Origin: Burkholderia sp. GAS332
Lineage (GTDB): Bacteria > Pseudomonadota > Gammaproteobacteria > Burkholderiales > Burkholderiaceae
Length of the DNA stretch: 64,000 bases
Reading direction: 5' to 3'
NCBI GenBank assembly: GCA_900142905.1
Contig: FSRV01000001.1
Coordinates: forward strand, 2,666,001-2,730,000
A program made the translations under genes and the position numbers. Positions within the stretch are counted from its first letter, which is position 1. The number at the start of each line of letters is the position of its first letter. The notes beneath the pieces were generated by a model that did no database searches, was not told the origin of the DNA, and was given only the letters and a program-made list of their open reading frames with translations. Below, piece by piece: positions 27,478-36,832 of this stretch.

Positions 27478-28509
27478 TCAAACCGACTCAAACCCCGTCA
27501 GCACATTCACGGCGTTCACCCCGATCGCCGCGACCGCGTAGCCGCCTTCCATCACGAACAAAGTCGGTTTCCCCAATCGTCCGATCGCCTCGCCGATACG
27601 CAGATAGTCGACGCTACGCAGCTTGAACTGCGAAATCGGGTCTTCTTCGAAAGTATCGACACCGAGCGACACCACCAGCGCATCCGGCGCGTAATCAGCG
27701 ACACGCGCACACGCCGCGTCGAGCGCCACCGTATAGTCCGCCCACGCCGTACCCGGTTGCAGCGGGAAGTTCGCGTTGAAACCGAGGCCCGCGCCCGTGC
27801 CGGTTTCGTCGGCGTGCCCGAGAAAGAACGGATACTCAGTGCGCGGATCGCCATGCAACGACGCGAACAAGACGTCCGGACGGTGATAGAAAATGCTCTG
27901 CGTGCCGTTGCCGTGGTGATAGTCGACGTCGAGAATCGCCACACGTTTCGCGCCCGCGTCGAGGAATGACTGTGCCGCTACTGCCGCGTTGTTGATGTAG
28001 CAGTAGCCGCCCATATAGTCCGCTGCGGCGTGGTGCCCGGGCGGGCGGCACAGCGAGAACGCGCCGCGCGCACCTTCCCTCACGTGGCGTGCGCCAGTGA
28101 GCGCAACGTCCACTGCATCGCTCACGGCGGCCCACGTGCCCGCGGTGATCGGCACACCCGCATCCATCGAGTAGTAGCCGAGCTTGCCATCGATATCTTC
28201 CGGCACGCGGTCCTGCCGCATGCCGCGCACCGGCCATATGAGCGGTAGCGCGTCGTGCTTGCGGCCGAGCGTACTCCATTCCTCCCATGCGCTGCCGAGA
28301 AACGCAATGAAGCGCTTGTCGTGAACACGATGCACCGGTTCGAGTCCGAACGATGCGGGCGCAATCACGTCGCCGAGCTTCGTTTCGCGCACCCGTTCCA
28401 ATATGAAATCAGCGCGGCTCGGCATCTCGAAGCAAGGCTTCATTTCGCCGTCGATCAGTTCAGCATGACCATGGTGCAGCCGGTGCCGATCGCTATACAC
28501 AGTCAACAT
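27478..28509 (-). CDS. Acetylpolyamine amidohydrolase / histone-deacetylase-family protein
   Basis: 343 residues from ATG 28509 (GGAGA upstream). Arginase/deacetylase fold: RPPGHHAAADYMGGYCY (tandem catalytic His), DVDYHHGNGTQ (Zn ligands Asp and His) and the VSLGVDTFEEDP region. These match bacterial acetylpolyamine amidohydrolases, which remove acetyl groups from acetylputrescine or acetylcadaverine so that the amine can be catabolised. It is followed in the cluster by N-carbamoylputrescine amidase, PuuA and an aminotransferase, which supports polyamine rather than protein deacetylation. It lies 80 bases downstream of the amidase gene, same strand. Confidence 0.88.
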   Translation of the reverse strand: MLTVYSDRHRLHHGHAELIDGEMKPCFEMPSRADFILERVRETKLGDVIAPASFGLEPVHRVHDKRFIAFLGSAWEEWSTLGRKHDALPLIWPVRGMRQDRVPEDIDGKLGYYSMDAGVPITAGTWAAVSDAVDVALTGARHVREGARGAFSLCRPPGHHAAADYMGGYCYINNAAVAAQSFLDAGAKRVAILDVDYHHGNGTQSIFYHRPDVLFASLHGDPRTEYPFFLGHADETGTGAGLGFNANFPLQPGTAWADYTVALDAACARVADYAPDALVVSLGVDTFEEDPISQFKLRSVDYLRIGEAIGRLGKPTLFVMEGGYAVAAIGVNAVNVLTGFESV

Positions 28510-28589
28510 GCAATGTCTCCTCAAGATGCTTGCTGTTCGAATCCGTCACTCAACCGACCGAGGTCGGCCACGCATCGTGGATGCAATGC

Positions 28590-29483
28590 TCAAGGTCGCC
28601 CCTCATGGGTACGGTGTTCGCCATCGCTCGTCGCGAGGAGGCCGTAGCAGGCCGGACGCCGGTCGCGAAACACGCCCCATGCATGACGAGTCGCGGCAAC
28701 CGCATCCAGATCGAAACGATGCAGCAGGATCGCGGGCTCGTCGCGCCCTGCTTTCTTCACCTGCTCGCCGTACTGATCGGCGATGAACGACGAGCCGTAA
28801 TAGCGCTGCGGGAAGTCGCGGCCCTGCTCGCGGCCAGTGCGGTTCGCGGCGATCAGCGGCAAGACGTTCGCGCCTGCGTGGCCCTGCATCACGCGCTGCC
28901 AGTGCGCGCTACTGTCGAGCGAGGGGTCTTGCGGTTCGCTGCCGATCGCGGTCGGATAGAACAGCAGTTCGGCGCCGAGCAGCGCCATCGCGCGGGCCGT
29001 CTCCGGGAACCACTGGTCCCAGCAGATACCGACGCCGAGTGTGCCGTAGCGCGTCGGCCAGACACGAAAGCCCGTGTCGCCGGGCGTGAAGTAGTACTTC
29101 TCGCTGTAGCCCGGGCCATCGGGGATATGGGTTTTGCGGTAGCGGCCGAGCACGCTGCCATCGGCGTCGATCATCGCCACCGTGTTGTAGAAGACGTTGC
29201 CGGCCCGTTCGAAGAAGCTGATTGGCAGGACGACGTTCAATTCCGCCGCGACGCGGCTAAAGCGCGTGATGGCGGGATGGCCCTCGTACGGCAGCGCATG
29301 ACGGAAGTGCTTTGCGTCCTGCTCAGTGCAGAAGTACGGCAACTCGAACAGCTCGGGCAGCAGAATCACCTGCGCGCCCTGTGCTGACGCTTCGCGCACC
29401 AGGCGCTCAGCCTCGGCGAGGTTGGCCTCGCGATCCCATCCCGGCACGGCCAACTGGATTGCCGCCACACTGACTTCGCGCAT
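28590..29483 (-). CDS. aguB: N-carbamoylputrescine amidase
   Basis: 297 residues, nitrilase superfamily. The Glu-Lys-Cys triad is visible: Glu in LLPELFELPYFC, Lys in YRKTHIPDGPGY, Cys in GVGICWDQWFPE. The motif YSEKYYFTPGDTGF is typical of AguB, which hydrolyses N-carbamoylputrescine to putrescine, CO2 and ammonia. Strong ribosome site (GAGGAGA). No agmatine deiminase (AguA) is within the window, so either it is elsewhere or this enzyme acts on imported carbamoylated amines. Co-directional with the acetylpolyamine amidohydrolase, giving two routes to free putrescine. Confidence 0.9.
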   Translation of the reverse strand: MREVSVAAIQLAVPGWDREANLAEAERLVREASAQGAQVILLPELFELPYFCTEQDAKHFRHALPYEGHPAITRFSRVAAELNVVLPISFFERAGNVFYNTVAMIDADGSVLGRYRKTHIPDGPGYSEKYYFTPGDTGFRVWPTRYGTLGVGICWDQWFPETARAMALLGAELLFYPTAIGSEPQDPSLDSSAHWQRVMQGHAGANVLPLIAANRTGREQGRDFPQRYYGSSFIADQYGEQVKKAGRDEPAILLHRFDLDAVAATRHAWGVFRDRRPACYGLLATSDGEHRTHEGRP

Positions 29484-29695
29484 CTCGTGTCTCCTCTGTA
29501 TTCGTCTGGGAAAATTCTGCCCGAGGTGCGCGGATGAGCGATACCGGAGAAGCGGTCATCGAGGGGATAAATGTGGCCAATGTGACGGGGGCGGGAGTGC
29601 CTCAGGACGTGACTTCACAGCGCGTGGCCGCGCCGCCGATACCGTGGGTATCGTCAGTACAGTGGGTTCAATGAAACTTTCGACCTAACTCCGGG

Positions 29696-30736
29696 CTACA
29701 CGGCGCAGCGGTAGTCGCTCGGACAATGGCCCGTCCAACGACGGAACGCGTGCCGGAAGCCGGCCGTTTCGCTATAGCCGAGCCGCTCGGCGATATCCGA
29801 CATGGACAGACGTGTACGCACCAGGTAATCGAGCGCGAGATCGTGGCGCACGCGGTCGAGCAACGCCTGGAAGGCGGAGCCGCTACCCGCCAGACGCCGC
29901 CTGAGCGTGCGTTCCGACACGCACAACGCATCGGCGAGCGCGCGCAGCGAACCGTAGCGACGTGGGTCGGAATACAGCAGGCGCAGGCTGCGCGCGGTCA
30001 CGTCGTTGCCGGCCGAGGTGGCCCATTCGCGCTCCAGCTGCGCGCATTGCTGGCGCGACATCAGATAGCTCACCGGCTCGGCGAGGGGCAACGGTTCGTC
30101 GAGCCAGTTGGCCGGAAAAATCAGCGCATTTTCTGCCGCCTCGAAGGTGGCGCGGCGGCCTATCCGTTCTTCGTAGGCCTCCGCATGGGCAGGTGCGCCA
30201 AAGCTCACCTTAAGCTCGGACGGCGCGCGCTGCGCCGACAGCACGTCGCAGACGATCGCCCACATCGACGCGAGGCACATATCCGTATTGATCACCGTGA
30301 GATCCGGCCGGTAGTGATAGTCGGCCGCGACGATCGCCGCTTCGTCTGCGTTGCGGCGCAGCGAAACCTTGAAGTAGCTGCCGAGCAATACGGGAAAGTC
30401 CTCGGCGCATTGCAGTGCGTCGCCGAGCGTGGGACTCACCAGCATCGCGTACCCGAGGATGCCGTAGCTCGAAATATGCATGGCGCGGCCGATATCGAGT
30501 CCGATGCGCGTATCGCCACAGACGCGCAGCGCGTTGGCGAACACGATCAACTCCTGCGCGTGGGTGACGAGCCCGGACGGCTTGCGCAAATCCCCCTCGC
30601 TAATGCCGCTTCCCGCCAGCAGCACCGCCGCGCCGATCCCCTGTCGCGCCAGCAAGGAGGCGGTGGCGGCGGTCGTATGCAGGGTCGCGACGCATTGGGC
30701 TGGCGACGGGCGTGGCGAACAGGATGCATCGGTCAT
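29696..30736 (-). CDS. AraC-family regulator with arabinose-binding-type N-domain
   Basis: 346 residues from the ATG at 30736. N-terminal ligand domain of the OruR/ArgR-like group (YGILGYAMLVSPTLGDAL); C-terminal double helix-turn-helix (SLRALADALCVSERTLRRRL and MSDIAERLGYSETAGFRHAFRRWTG). Divergently placed to the puuA-like gene, with two identical palindromes in the shared 186-base region, so it is the obvious candidate regulator of puuA and the aminotransferase. AraC proteins usually bind direct repeats, so the palindromes may instead belong to another factor, for example the nearby GntR protein. Confidence 0.9.
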   Translation of the reverse strand: MTDASCSPRPSPAQCVATLHTTAATASLLARQGIGAAVLLAGSGISEGDLRKPSGLVTHAQELIVFANALRVCGDTRIGLDIGRAMHISSYGILGYAMLVSPTLGDALQCAEDFPVLLGSYFKVSLRRNADEAAIVAADYHYRPDLTVINTDMCLASMWAIVCDVLSAQRAPSELKVSFGAPAHAEAYEERIGRRATFEAAENALIFPANWLDEPLPLAEPVSYLMSRQQCAQLEREWATSAGNDVTARSLRLLYSDPRRYGSLRALADALCVSERTLRRRLAGSGSAFQALLDRVRHDLALDYLVRTRLSMSDIAERLGYSETAGFRHAFRRWTGHCPSDYRCAV

Positions 30737-30771
30737 GGGCGATTCTCGGGTTCCCTCGATGCACCGATGAT

Positions 30772-30823
30772 ATTTGATCAAATTTCCCAAAAGGAAAAAT
30801 CCGTGTCATGATTTGATCAAATC
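30772..30823. promoter_or_regulatory. Twin palindromic operators between araC-type gene and puuA
   Basis: ATTTGATCAAAT occurs exactly at 30772-30783 and 30811-30822, 39 bases centre to centre, the second extended to GATTTGATCAAATC. A palindrome this AT-rich repeated in a short stretch of GC-rich DNA strongly suggests a cooperative protein-binding site. It lies 36 bases from the AraC start and 100 bases from puuA. Confidence 0.65.
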
Positions 30824-30922
30824 TCATCATGCAAAACGCCCAGCTTTCCCGAACAGGCGGTTCGTCGCGCAAGGTTTGCAGCCGCGCTTCGCGCCGTCTT
30901 CATCAACCGACTGGAGTCAACC

Positions 30923-32272
30923 TTGCAAAGCGACCTACGCGACGACCTGCGTGAATTCCTGGAACATCACCACATCCATGAAGTGGAATGCGTGATACCG
31001 GACATGACGGGCGTCGCGCGCGGCAAGATCGTGCCGAAGAACCTGTTTCTCTCGGAAGGCAAGATGCACATGTCGAACGCGCTCCTGATGATCACCGTCA
31101 ACGGCGAGTTCGCGGATTTCGAGCGCTTTGTCGGGCCGAGCGATCCCGACATGGTCTGCATCCCCGATCCCAACACGGTACGGCTGGTACCGTGGGCCAT
31201 CGAGCAGGTCGCGGTCGTGATCCACGATTGCGTCGGACTCGACGGCAAGCCGATCGGCATTTCGCCGCGCGCGGTATTGCGGCGGGTGCTGAAGCTCTAT
31301 GAGGAAAAAGGCTGGCGTCCCGTGGTCGCGCCGGAGATGGAGTTCTACCTGATCGCGCAGAACAAGAATCCGCATGAACCGCTGCGCCCGCCGCTCGGCC
31401 GCGCGGGGCGTCACGAAGCCGGCCGCCAGTCGTTTTCGATCGACGCCGTCAACGAATTCGATCCGTTCTTCCAGGAGCTGTCGCGTTTCTGCGAGATGAC
31501 GCATCTCGGCGTCGAAACGCTCGTGCATGAAGTCGGCGCGGGGCAAATGGAAATCAATTTTTCTCACGGCGACGCGCTCGATCTCGCCGACCGCGTGTTT
31601 CTGTTCAAGCGCGCGGTGCGCGAAACCGCCTACCGTCATGGCATTTTCGCGACTTTCATGGCCAAGCCGATGGAGCATGAGCCTGGCAGCGCGATGCATA
31701 TTCATCAGAGCATTGTCGATCGCAAAACCGGCGAGAACATCTTTTCACTGCCCGACGGAACAGCGAGCCCGCTGTTTTTCAACTATATCGGCGGCTTGCA
31801 GAAGTACATGCCGCAAGCCATGCCGATGTTCGCCCCCTACGTGAATTCCTACCGGCGTCTGTCACGCTTCACTGCCGCGCCGATCAATGTGCGCTGGGGT
31901 TACGACAACCGCACCTGCGGGATCCGCGTGCCGAATTCCGGGCCGGACGGACGGCGGCTCGAAAACCGCGTGCCGGGCGTCGACGTCAATCCGTATCTGG
32001 CGATGGCGGCCACCCTCGCCTGCGGTTATCTCGGCATGGTCGAAAAACAGGAAGCCTCGGCGCCAATGGTGCAAAGCGCGTACGACCTCGAATACGAATT
32101 GCCGCGCGGTCTCGAAGATGCGCTCAAGGCACTCCTGAAGTGCACGGAACTCGCGGACGTGCTGGGCGAAAACTTCGTGCAGGCCTATTGCTCGGTGAAG
32201 GAGAAGGAATTCGAAACCTTCTCGCAGGGCATTACCGCGTGGGAACGCGAGCACTTGCAACTGCTCGTCTGA
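30923..32272 (+). CDS. puuA: Glutamine-synthetase-family gamma-glutamylputrescine synthetase (PuuA-like)
   Basis: 449 residues. The start is a TTG at 30923 with GGAG nine bases upstream. GS fold: N-terminal beta-grasp (VECVIPDMTGVARGKIV), catalytic domain with PEMEFYL, GAGQMEINF and GSAMHIHQSI metal and ATP sites, and RLSRFTAAP. In this family PuuA joins glutamate to putrescine using ATP, the first step of the glutamylated putrescine route. Substrate assignment rests on family and on the carbamoylputrescine amidase and acetylpolyamine hydrolase next door; related enzymes use other amines. The aminotransferase gene follows after 13 bases. Confidence 0.83.
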   Translation: MQSDLRDDLREFLEHHHIHEVECVIPDMTGVARGKIVPKNLFLSEGKMHMSNALLMITVNGEFADFERFVGPSDPDMVCIPDPNTVRLVPWAIEQVAVVIHDCVGLDGKPIGISPRAVLRRVLKLYEEKGWRPVVAPEMEFYLIAQNKNPHEPLRPPLGRAGRHEAGRQSFSIDAVNEFDPFFQELSRFCEMTHLGVETLVHEVGAGQMEINFSHGDALDLADRVFLFKRAVRETAYRHGIFATFMAKPMEHEPGSAMHIHQSIVDRKTGENIFSLPDGTASPLFFNYIGGLQKYMPQAMPMFAPYVNSYRRLSRFTAAPINVRWGYDNRTCGIRVPNSGPDGRRLENRVPGVDVNPYLAMAATLACGYLGMVEKQEASAPMVQSAYDLEYELPRGLEDALKALLKCTELADVLGENFVQAYCSVKEKEFETFSQGITAWEREHLQLLV

Positions 32273-32285
32273 ACGCGGGCGGCTT

Positions 32286-33671
32286 ATGGAAACATCATTG
32301 GAGAAGCTGGATTTGAATACCCGTCAAGGCATCAACTGGGAGCGTGCGCAAGCGCTCGTCGAACGCGAACGCCGCGCGTTTGCGAAGGCCATGCCGAAAT
32401 CTCGCGCGCTATCCGAACGCGCCGCGCGCCACCTGTTGTTCGGCGTGCCACTGCACTGGATGAACGACTGGTCGACGCCCTTCTCGCTGTATGTCGATCA
32501 AGCGCGCGGTGCCTCGTTCACCGACGTGGACGGTCATCGCTACGCGGACTTCTGCCTCGGCGACACGGGCGCGATGTTCGGCCACTCGCCCGCCCCCGTG
32601 GCCCGCGCGCTGGCTGCCCAGGCTGAGCGCGGCTTGACAACCATGCTGCCGAGCGAGGATGCCGCATGGGTCGGCGAAGAACTCGCGCGGCGTTTCGGGC
32701 TGCCTTACTGGCAGTTCGCGATGACGGCGAGCGACGCCAACCGCTTTGCGTTGCGCTGGGCGCGCGCGGCGACCGGACGCCGGCAGATCGTAATCTTCAA
32801 CGGCTGCTATCACGGCACCGTGGACGACGTGTTCGTCGATCTCGTCGACGGCAAGCCGCAACAGCGCGACAGCCTGATCGGCCAGGTGCACGATCTGCTC
32901 GAGACCACGCGCGTGATCGAATTCAACGATCTTGCCGCACTGGAAAACGCACTGAAAGATGGCGACGTGGCCTGTGTGCTGGCCGAACCGGCGATGACCA
33001 ACATCGGCATGGTGCTGCCCGAACAGGACTACTGGCGGCAAGCGCAAGCGCTCATGCGCCGCTACGGCACGCTGCTCGCCATCGACGAAACCCACACCAT
33101 CAGTTGCGGGCCGGGTGGTTACTCGACGGCGTACGGCCTCGAACCCGACCTGTTCATTCTCGGCAAACCGGTGGGCGGCGGCTTTCCGTGCGCGGTGTAC
33201 GGTTTCAGCGCCGAGTTGGCGGCCCGTGCGCAGCACGCCAAACGCAGCGCACCGCCTGGCCACTCCGGCATCGGCACCACCCTCACGGCGAACATGCTGG
33301 CGATGAGCGCGATCCGCGCCACGCTTGCCGAGGTGATGACCGAGGCCGCCTACGAGCACATGTTCGCGCTCGCCGAGCGGATCGAGGACGGGCTGAAAAG
33401 TGCGATCGCGCGCCATGGTCTCGCGTGGTGCGTGACGCGCGTTGGCGCCCGCACCGAATTCCAGTTCACGCCGACACCGCCGCGCAACGGCGCCGAAGCC
33501 GGCCGCCAGCTCGACTCGGAGCTGGAGCAGATCGTGCACCTGTACCTGCTCAATCGCGGCGTGCTGATCACGCCGTTTCACAACATGATCCTGGTATGCC
33601 CTGACACGTCGACGGCCGACGTCGAGAAACTGGTTTCCACGTTCGACGCCTGCCTTGCCGAACTGACCTGA
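32286..33671 (+). CDS. Class III (glutamate-1-semialdehyde-type) aminotransferase
   Basis: 461 residues, PLP fold type I. Landmarks: GHRYADFCLGDTGAMFGHSP, the cofactor loop with FNGCYHGTVDD, Asp in LLAIDETHT, and the Schiff-base Lys in LFILGKPVGGGFPC. It is nearest the glutamate-semialdehyde aminomutase/omega-aminotransferase group. It is translated just after the PuuA-like gene, so it may transaminate putrescine, its gamma-glutamyl derivative or a product such as 4-aminobutyrate. No PuuB, PuuC or PuuD gene is nearby, so this would be a variant of the pathway (inference). Confidence 0.85.
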   Translation: METSLEKLDLNTRQGINWERAQALVERERRAFAKAMPKSRALSERAARHLLFGVPLHWMNDWSTPFSLYVDQARGASFTDVDGHRYADFCLGDTGAMFGHSPAPVARALAAQAERGLTTMLPSEDAAWVGEELARRFGLPYWQFAMTASDANRFALRWARAATGRRQIVIFNGCYHGTVDDVFVDLVDGKPQQRDSLIGQVHDLLETTRVIEFNDLAALENALKDGDVACVLAEPAMTNIGMVLPEQDYWRQAQALMRRYGTLLAIDETHTISCGPGGYSTAYGLEPDLFILGKPVGGGFPCAVYGFSAELAARAQHAKRSAPPGHSGIGTTLTANMLAMSAIRATLAEVMTEAAYEHMFALAERIEDGLKSAIARHGLAWCVTRVGARTEFQFTPTPPRNGAEAGRQLDSELEQIVHLYLLNRGVLITPFHNMILVCPDTSTADVEKLVSTFDACLAELT

Positions 33672-33785
33672 GCGTTTTCTGCTCGAGGCTGATCGAGATT
33701 GGTCGCGCGCGGCCGGCGCTAAACTAGCGGCCTTGTTGCAGTCTTCTTTCAGCTTTTTTCGGCCCCGGCCTCAGTACCGAGCTTT

Positions 33786-34433
33786 ATGAAAACTTCGCGC
33801 CATCACACGCTGCAGGACCAGACCTACGAAACGCTGCGGCAATGGCTGACGATCGGGCGCTTCGTGCCAGGCGAGCGCATCAAGATCCGTCACGTCGCCG
33901 CCGAACTCGGCGTGGGCGAGATGCCGGTGCGCTCCGCCTTGCAGCGCCTCGCGGCCGAATCGGCGCTGGTGAACGTGCCTAATTGCGGCGTCACCGTGCC
34001 ACGTCTGTCGAAAGAACAATTCGACGATGTGCTGCGCGTGCGCCTGATTCTCGAAGGCCAGGCTGCCGAACTGGGTGTGCCGCATCTCAGCGCGCACGAT
34101 CTGGACACGCTGGAAAAACTGAACGATGGTATGGTGCGGGCCCTGCGGACTGCCGACGCCAAGGGCTATCTCGATGCCAACGAAGCGTTCCATCTGATTC
34201 TGTACCGCGCGGCCGGCTCACCGCTTTTGCTTGAATTGATCGAAACAGTGTGGCTGCAGGTCGGGCCGATTTCGAATCTGTTGTTTGGCGATGCGCAGTT
34301 TGCCGGCACGCTCAACGATGCGCACGACGAGTTGCTGACCGCCGCGAACGCACGTGACGCAGCCGGCGTGCGGCGCGCGATCGAGCATGATCTGAGTCAT
34401 GCGGCGAGTTGTTTGCGCGCGCAGTGTCTGTAG
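33786..34433 (+). CDS. GntR-family regulator (FadR-type C-domain)
   Basis: 215 residues. N-terminal winged helix (YETLRQWLTIGRFVPGERI then HVAAELGVGEMPVRSALQRLAAE) and an all-helical FCD ligand domain with the metal-binding His pattern (NEAFHLILY, HDELLTA, IEHDLSHA). Members repress catabolic genes and release DNA on binding an organic acid. It lies 114 bases after the aminotransferase on the same strand and converges with a LysR gene with only three bases between. Likely regulator of the polyamine cluster, alongside the AraC protein. Confidence 0.88.
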   Translation: MKTSRHHTLQDQTYETLRQWLTIGRFVPGERIKIRHVAAELGVGEMPVRSALQRLAAESALVNVPNCGVTVPRLSKEQFDDVLRVRLILEGQAAELGVPHLSAHDLDTLEKLNDGMVRALRTADAKGYLDANEAFHLILYRAAGSPLLLELIETVWLQVGPISNLLFGDAQFAGTLNDAHDELLTAANARDAAGVRRAIEHDLSHAASCLRAQCL

Positions 34434-34436
34434 GGG

Positions 34437-35333
34437 TCACGCTTTCAGCGTCGCCTGTTCGAGAATCATGTCATAGAGCGCCTGCGCCGCCGGCGACAAC
34501 TGAGCAGTCTTGCGCGCCACCAGAACGAGCGTGCGCGAGACCACCGGATGCGTGAGCTCGACGGTGCGAACCGTCGGATACGCACCCTTCTGAAGGGCGA
34601 GCGCCGGCACGACAGCCGCGCCCACGCCCTGAGCGACCAGGCCAACAGCAGTCGAACTGCGTTGCACTTCATAAAACGAGCGCAACGACAGTTCGCTCTT
34701 TTCCAATGCGACATCGAGCAACGCGCGATTGCCGCTGACCTCGCCGGCAAAGATCAGCGGATACGGTTGCAGTTGCGGCCAGGCGATGCGCCGCCGCTTC
34801 GCCAGCGGATGATCTTCATGGCAAATCAGCACATAGCGGTCTTCCGTCAACGGCACGCTGGCGAGATCCGGATGATGCTCGCCGGCGATATTGATGCCGA
34901 ACTCCACCTCCCGGCGCAGCACCGCCTCCTCCACCGCGGACGACGCGTGATCGAGAATCTTGATGCGGTTATGCGGATAACGCGCGGCATACGCCTGCAG
35001 AATGCGCGGCAGATACTGCACGCCCACCGTCGGCACGCAGGCAATCGACACGTCGCCGCGACGGGCCACACCCGTCTCGCGAATCTCAACCAGCGCATCG
35101 GCAAGCTCGCCCAACAAACGGCGCGCCTGCGGCAGAAAACTGCGCCCGATTTCCGTCAGCGCCATGGAGCGGGTGGTCCGCTCGATCAGCGTAACGCCGA
35201 GAAACGTTTCGAGCTTACGCAAGCGTTGTGTAATAGCCGTTTGCGTGACGTGCAGCGAATCGGCGGCGCCTTGAAAGCTGCCGCGATCCGCGATCGCCAC
35301 AAACGCCTGAACGCCGAGCGTGTCGATTTTCAT
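34437..35333 (-). CDS. LysR-family regulator
   Basis: 298 residues. Winged helix at the N-terminus (FVAIADRGSFQGAADSLHVTQTAITQRLRKLE), then a periplasmic-binding-protein-like effector domain (EFGINIAGEHHPDLASVPL, GVGAAVVPALAL). Divergent from tam, with an 8-bp inverted repeat in the shared 147-base gap, so it could regulate itself and tam. LysR proteins usually control the divergent gene, but a link between a methyltransferase for trans-aconitate and this regulator is only positional. Confidence 0.9.
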   Translation of the reverse strand: MKIDTLGVQAFVAIADRGSFQGAADSLHVTQTAITQRLRKLETFLGVTLIERTTRSMALTEIGRSFLPQARRLLGELADALVEIRETGVARRGDVSIACVPTVGVQYLPRILQAYAARYPHNRIKILDHASSAVEEAVLRREVEFGINIAGEHHPDLASVPLTEDRYVLICHEDHPLAKRRRIAWPQLQPYPLIFAGEVSGNRALLDVALEKSELSLRSFYEVQRSSTAVGLVAQGVGAAVVPALALQKGAYPTVRTVELTHPVVSRTLVLVARKTAQLSPAAQALYDMILEQATLKA

Positions 35334-35337
35334 TAGA

Positions 35338-35370
35338 AAAATGAAGGAATTGGAATGATAAATTCATTTT
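35338..35370. promoter_or_regulatory. Inverted repeat between lysR and tam
   Basis: AAAATGAA (35338-35345) and TTCATTTT (35363-35370) are perfect arms 17 bases apart, with a nested AATGA/TCATT pair at 35354-35368. It begins five bases upstream of the LysR ATG, in AT-rich DNA unlike its surroundings, as expected for an autoregulatory LysR site. Confidence 0.45.
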
Positions 35371-35480
35371 ACTCCGCCCTCACCGCCGCACAAAATGTGT
35401 GGATTGGATCGGTTTGACACCGCACACCGTGAGCGGATGTCGGCAAACATGGCCCGGCGGCCAGCATTTAGGAGCGAGAG

Positions 35481-36257
35481 ATGACTTCAACAACGAATTG
35501 GGCTGCAAAGCAGTACGTGATGTTCGAAAACGAGCGCACGCGTCCGGTCAGGGATCTGCTGGCGGCGGTCCCGGCATCGGATGTGCGGGTGGCGGTAGAC
35601 ATCGGCTGCGGCCCCGGCAATTCCACCGAGGCACTGGCGGCCCGCCTGCCCGGCGCGACGGTCAGCGGGATGGACAGTTCCGCCGACATGATCGCGGCGG
35701 CCACCAAGCGCCTACCGCAACTCCAGTTCGAGGTGAGCGACATTGAGACGTGGGATGCGCCGGGCCCTTACGACCTGATTCTCGCCAATGCCGTGCTGCA
35801 GTGGGTGCAGAATCATGAACAGCTGTTTCCGTCGCTGGTGAAGAAACTTGCGCCCGGCGGCAACCTTGCCGTGCAAATGCCGGACAACCTCGACGAACCC
35901 GCGCACCGTCTGCTGCGCGAAATCGCGGCGGACGGCCCTTGGGCCAGCAAACTCAAGGGGGTGGAGCGCACCATGCGCTACGGCGCCGACTGGTACTACT
36001 CGCTGCTCAAGCCGCTGTGCGCGCGGGTCGACGTGTGGCGCACCGTCTACTATCACCCGCTGGCGGGCGGTGCGGACGCGGTGGTCGAATGGTTCAAGGG
36101 CAGCGCACTGAGACCGTTTTTGGCCGAGCTCGACGACAGCGAGGAAGGCGCCTTCCTGGAACGCTACCGGGATGCGATCGCGCGAGCTTATCCCGCCCAG
36201 GCTGACGGCACCGTGCTGCTGCCGTTCCCGCGGCTGTTTATCGTCGCGACGCGCTAA
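35481..36257 (+). CDS. tam: Trans-aconitate 2-methyltransferase
   Basis: 258 residues, class I SAM-dependent methyltransferase. Motif I AVDIGCGPGNST, motif II region SGMDSSADMIAAA, and FEVSDIETW plus LILANAVLQWV, which match Tam; the WYYSLLKPLCARVDVWRTVYYH stretch is also Tam-like. It methylates trans-aconitate, a spontaneous inhibitor formed from cis-aconitate, removing its block on the TCA cycle. Good ribosome site (AGGAGCGAGAG). Cytosolic. Confidence 0.9.
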   Translation: MTSTTNWAAKQYVMFENERTRPVRDLLAAVPASDVRVAVDIGCGPGNSTEALAARLPGATVSGMDSSADMIAAATKRLPQLQFEVSDIETWDAPGPYDLILANAVLQWVQNHEQLFPSLVKKLAPGGNLAVQMPDNLDEPAHRLLREIAADGPWASKLKGVERTMRYGADWYYSLLKPLCARVDVWRTVYYHPLAGGADAVVEWFKGSALRPFLAELDDSEEGAFLERYRDAIARAYPAQADGTVLLPFPRLFIVATR

Positions 36258-36431
36258 CAGAGATCGGCGCGGCGGCCGGTTGCCCATTCCTGCCGTGTGG
36301 TGTTTGTGGCGCCGGCGTCGCCAGGGTCAGTCAGGCATTGCCGCTCGTGAATTCTGCGTGATATTGTGTAACGAAGCGGGGGACGGCCTGCCGTCCTCAC
36401 CGGAACGCAAATTACAGCAGCGAGCGTCGCC

Positions 36432-36797
36432 ATGAGTGATGTACGCCATCATCTGAGTCCACGGGACCGTTTGGAGCTGTTGTGCTGGCTCACATGCGGC
36501 TGCCTTGGCGCTTATTACCTGAATGAGGACTGGCCTGACGCGGCATTTCACGTGCAGGCCGCCCATAAGTGGCTCGACCATCGGTCGCGCGAGGCAGACT
36601 GGCTGAGTATCGCCAGGTTATCGGCAACCGCACTGGAGATTGCGCAGCGGCACGCGAAGTTTGTCGATGCCGATTGGGCGCGGGATGCGGTCGAGGAGAT
36701 TCTCGATACGGACGAACTCGACCCTCAAGCGCGGCTGGTGCGGCAGGTGCTGGCGGATTGCCAGAACGCCCTTGCTGACAAACGCCTGGCAGATTAA
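36432..36797 (+). CDS. Small protein of unknown function
   Basis: 121 residues, acidic and mainly helical, with a conserved-looking middle (WPDAAFHVQAAHKWLDH) and a tail with DELDPQARLVRQVLADCQ. No signal peptide or membrane segment. Codon use is typical of its neighbours, and the frame is flanked by a hairpin at 36833-36873, so I take it as a real gene. I recognise no family. Confidence 0.55.
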   Translation: MSDVRHHLSPRDRLELLCWLTCGCLGAYYLNEDWPDAAFHVQAAHKWLDHRSREADWLSIARLSATALEIAQRHAKFVDADWARDAVEEILDTDELDPQARLVRQVLADCQNALADKRLAD

Positions 36798-36832
36798 CTT
36801 TTTCTCCGTTCGGCAGGTCGAGTGGTTCGCCA

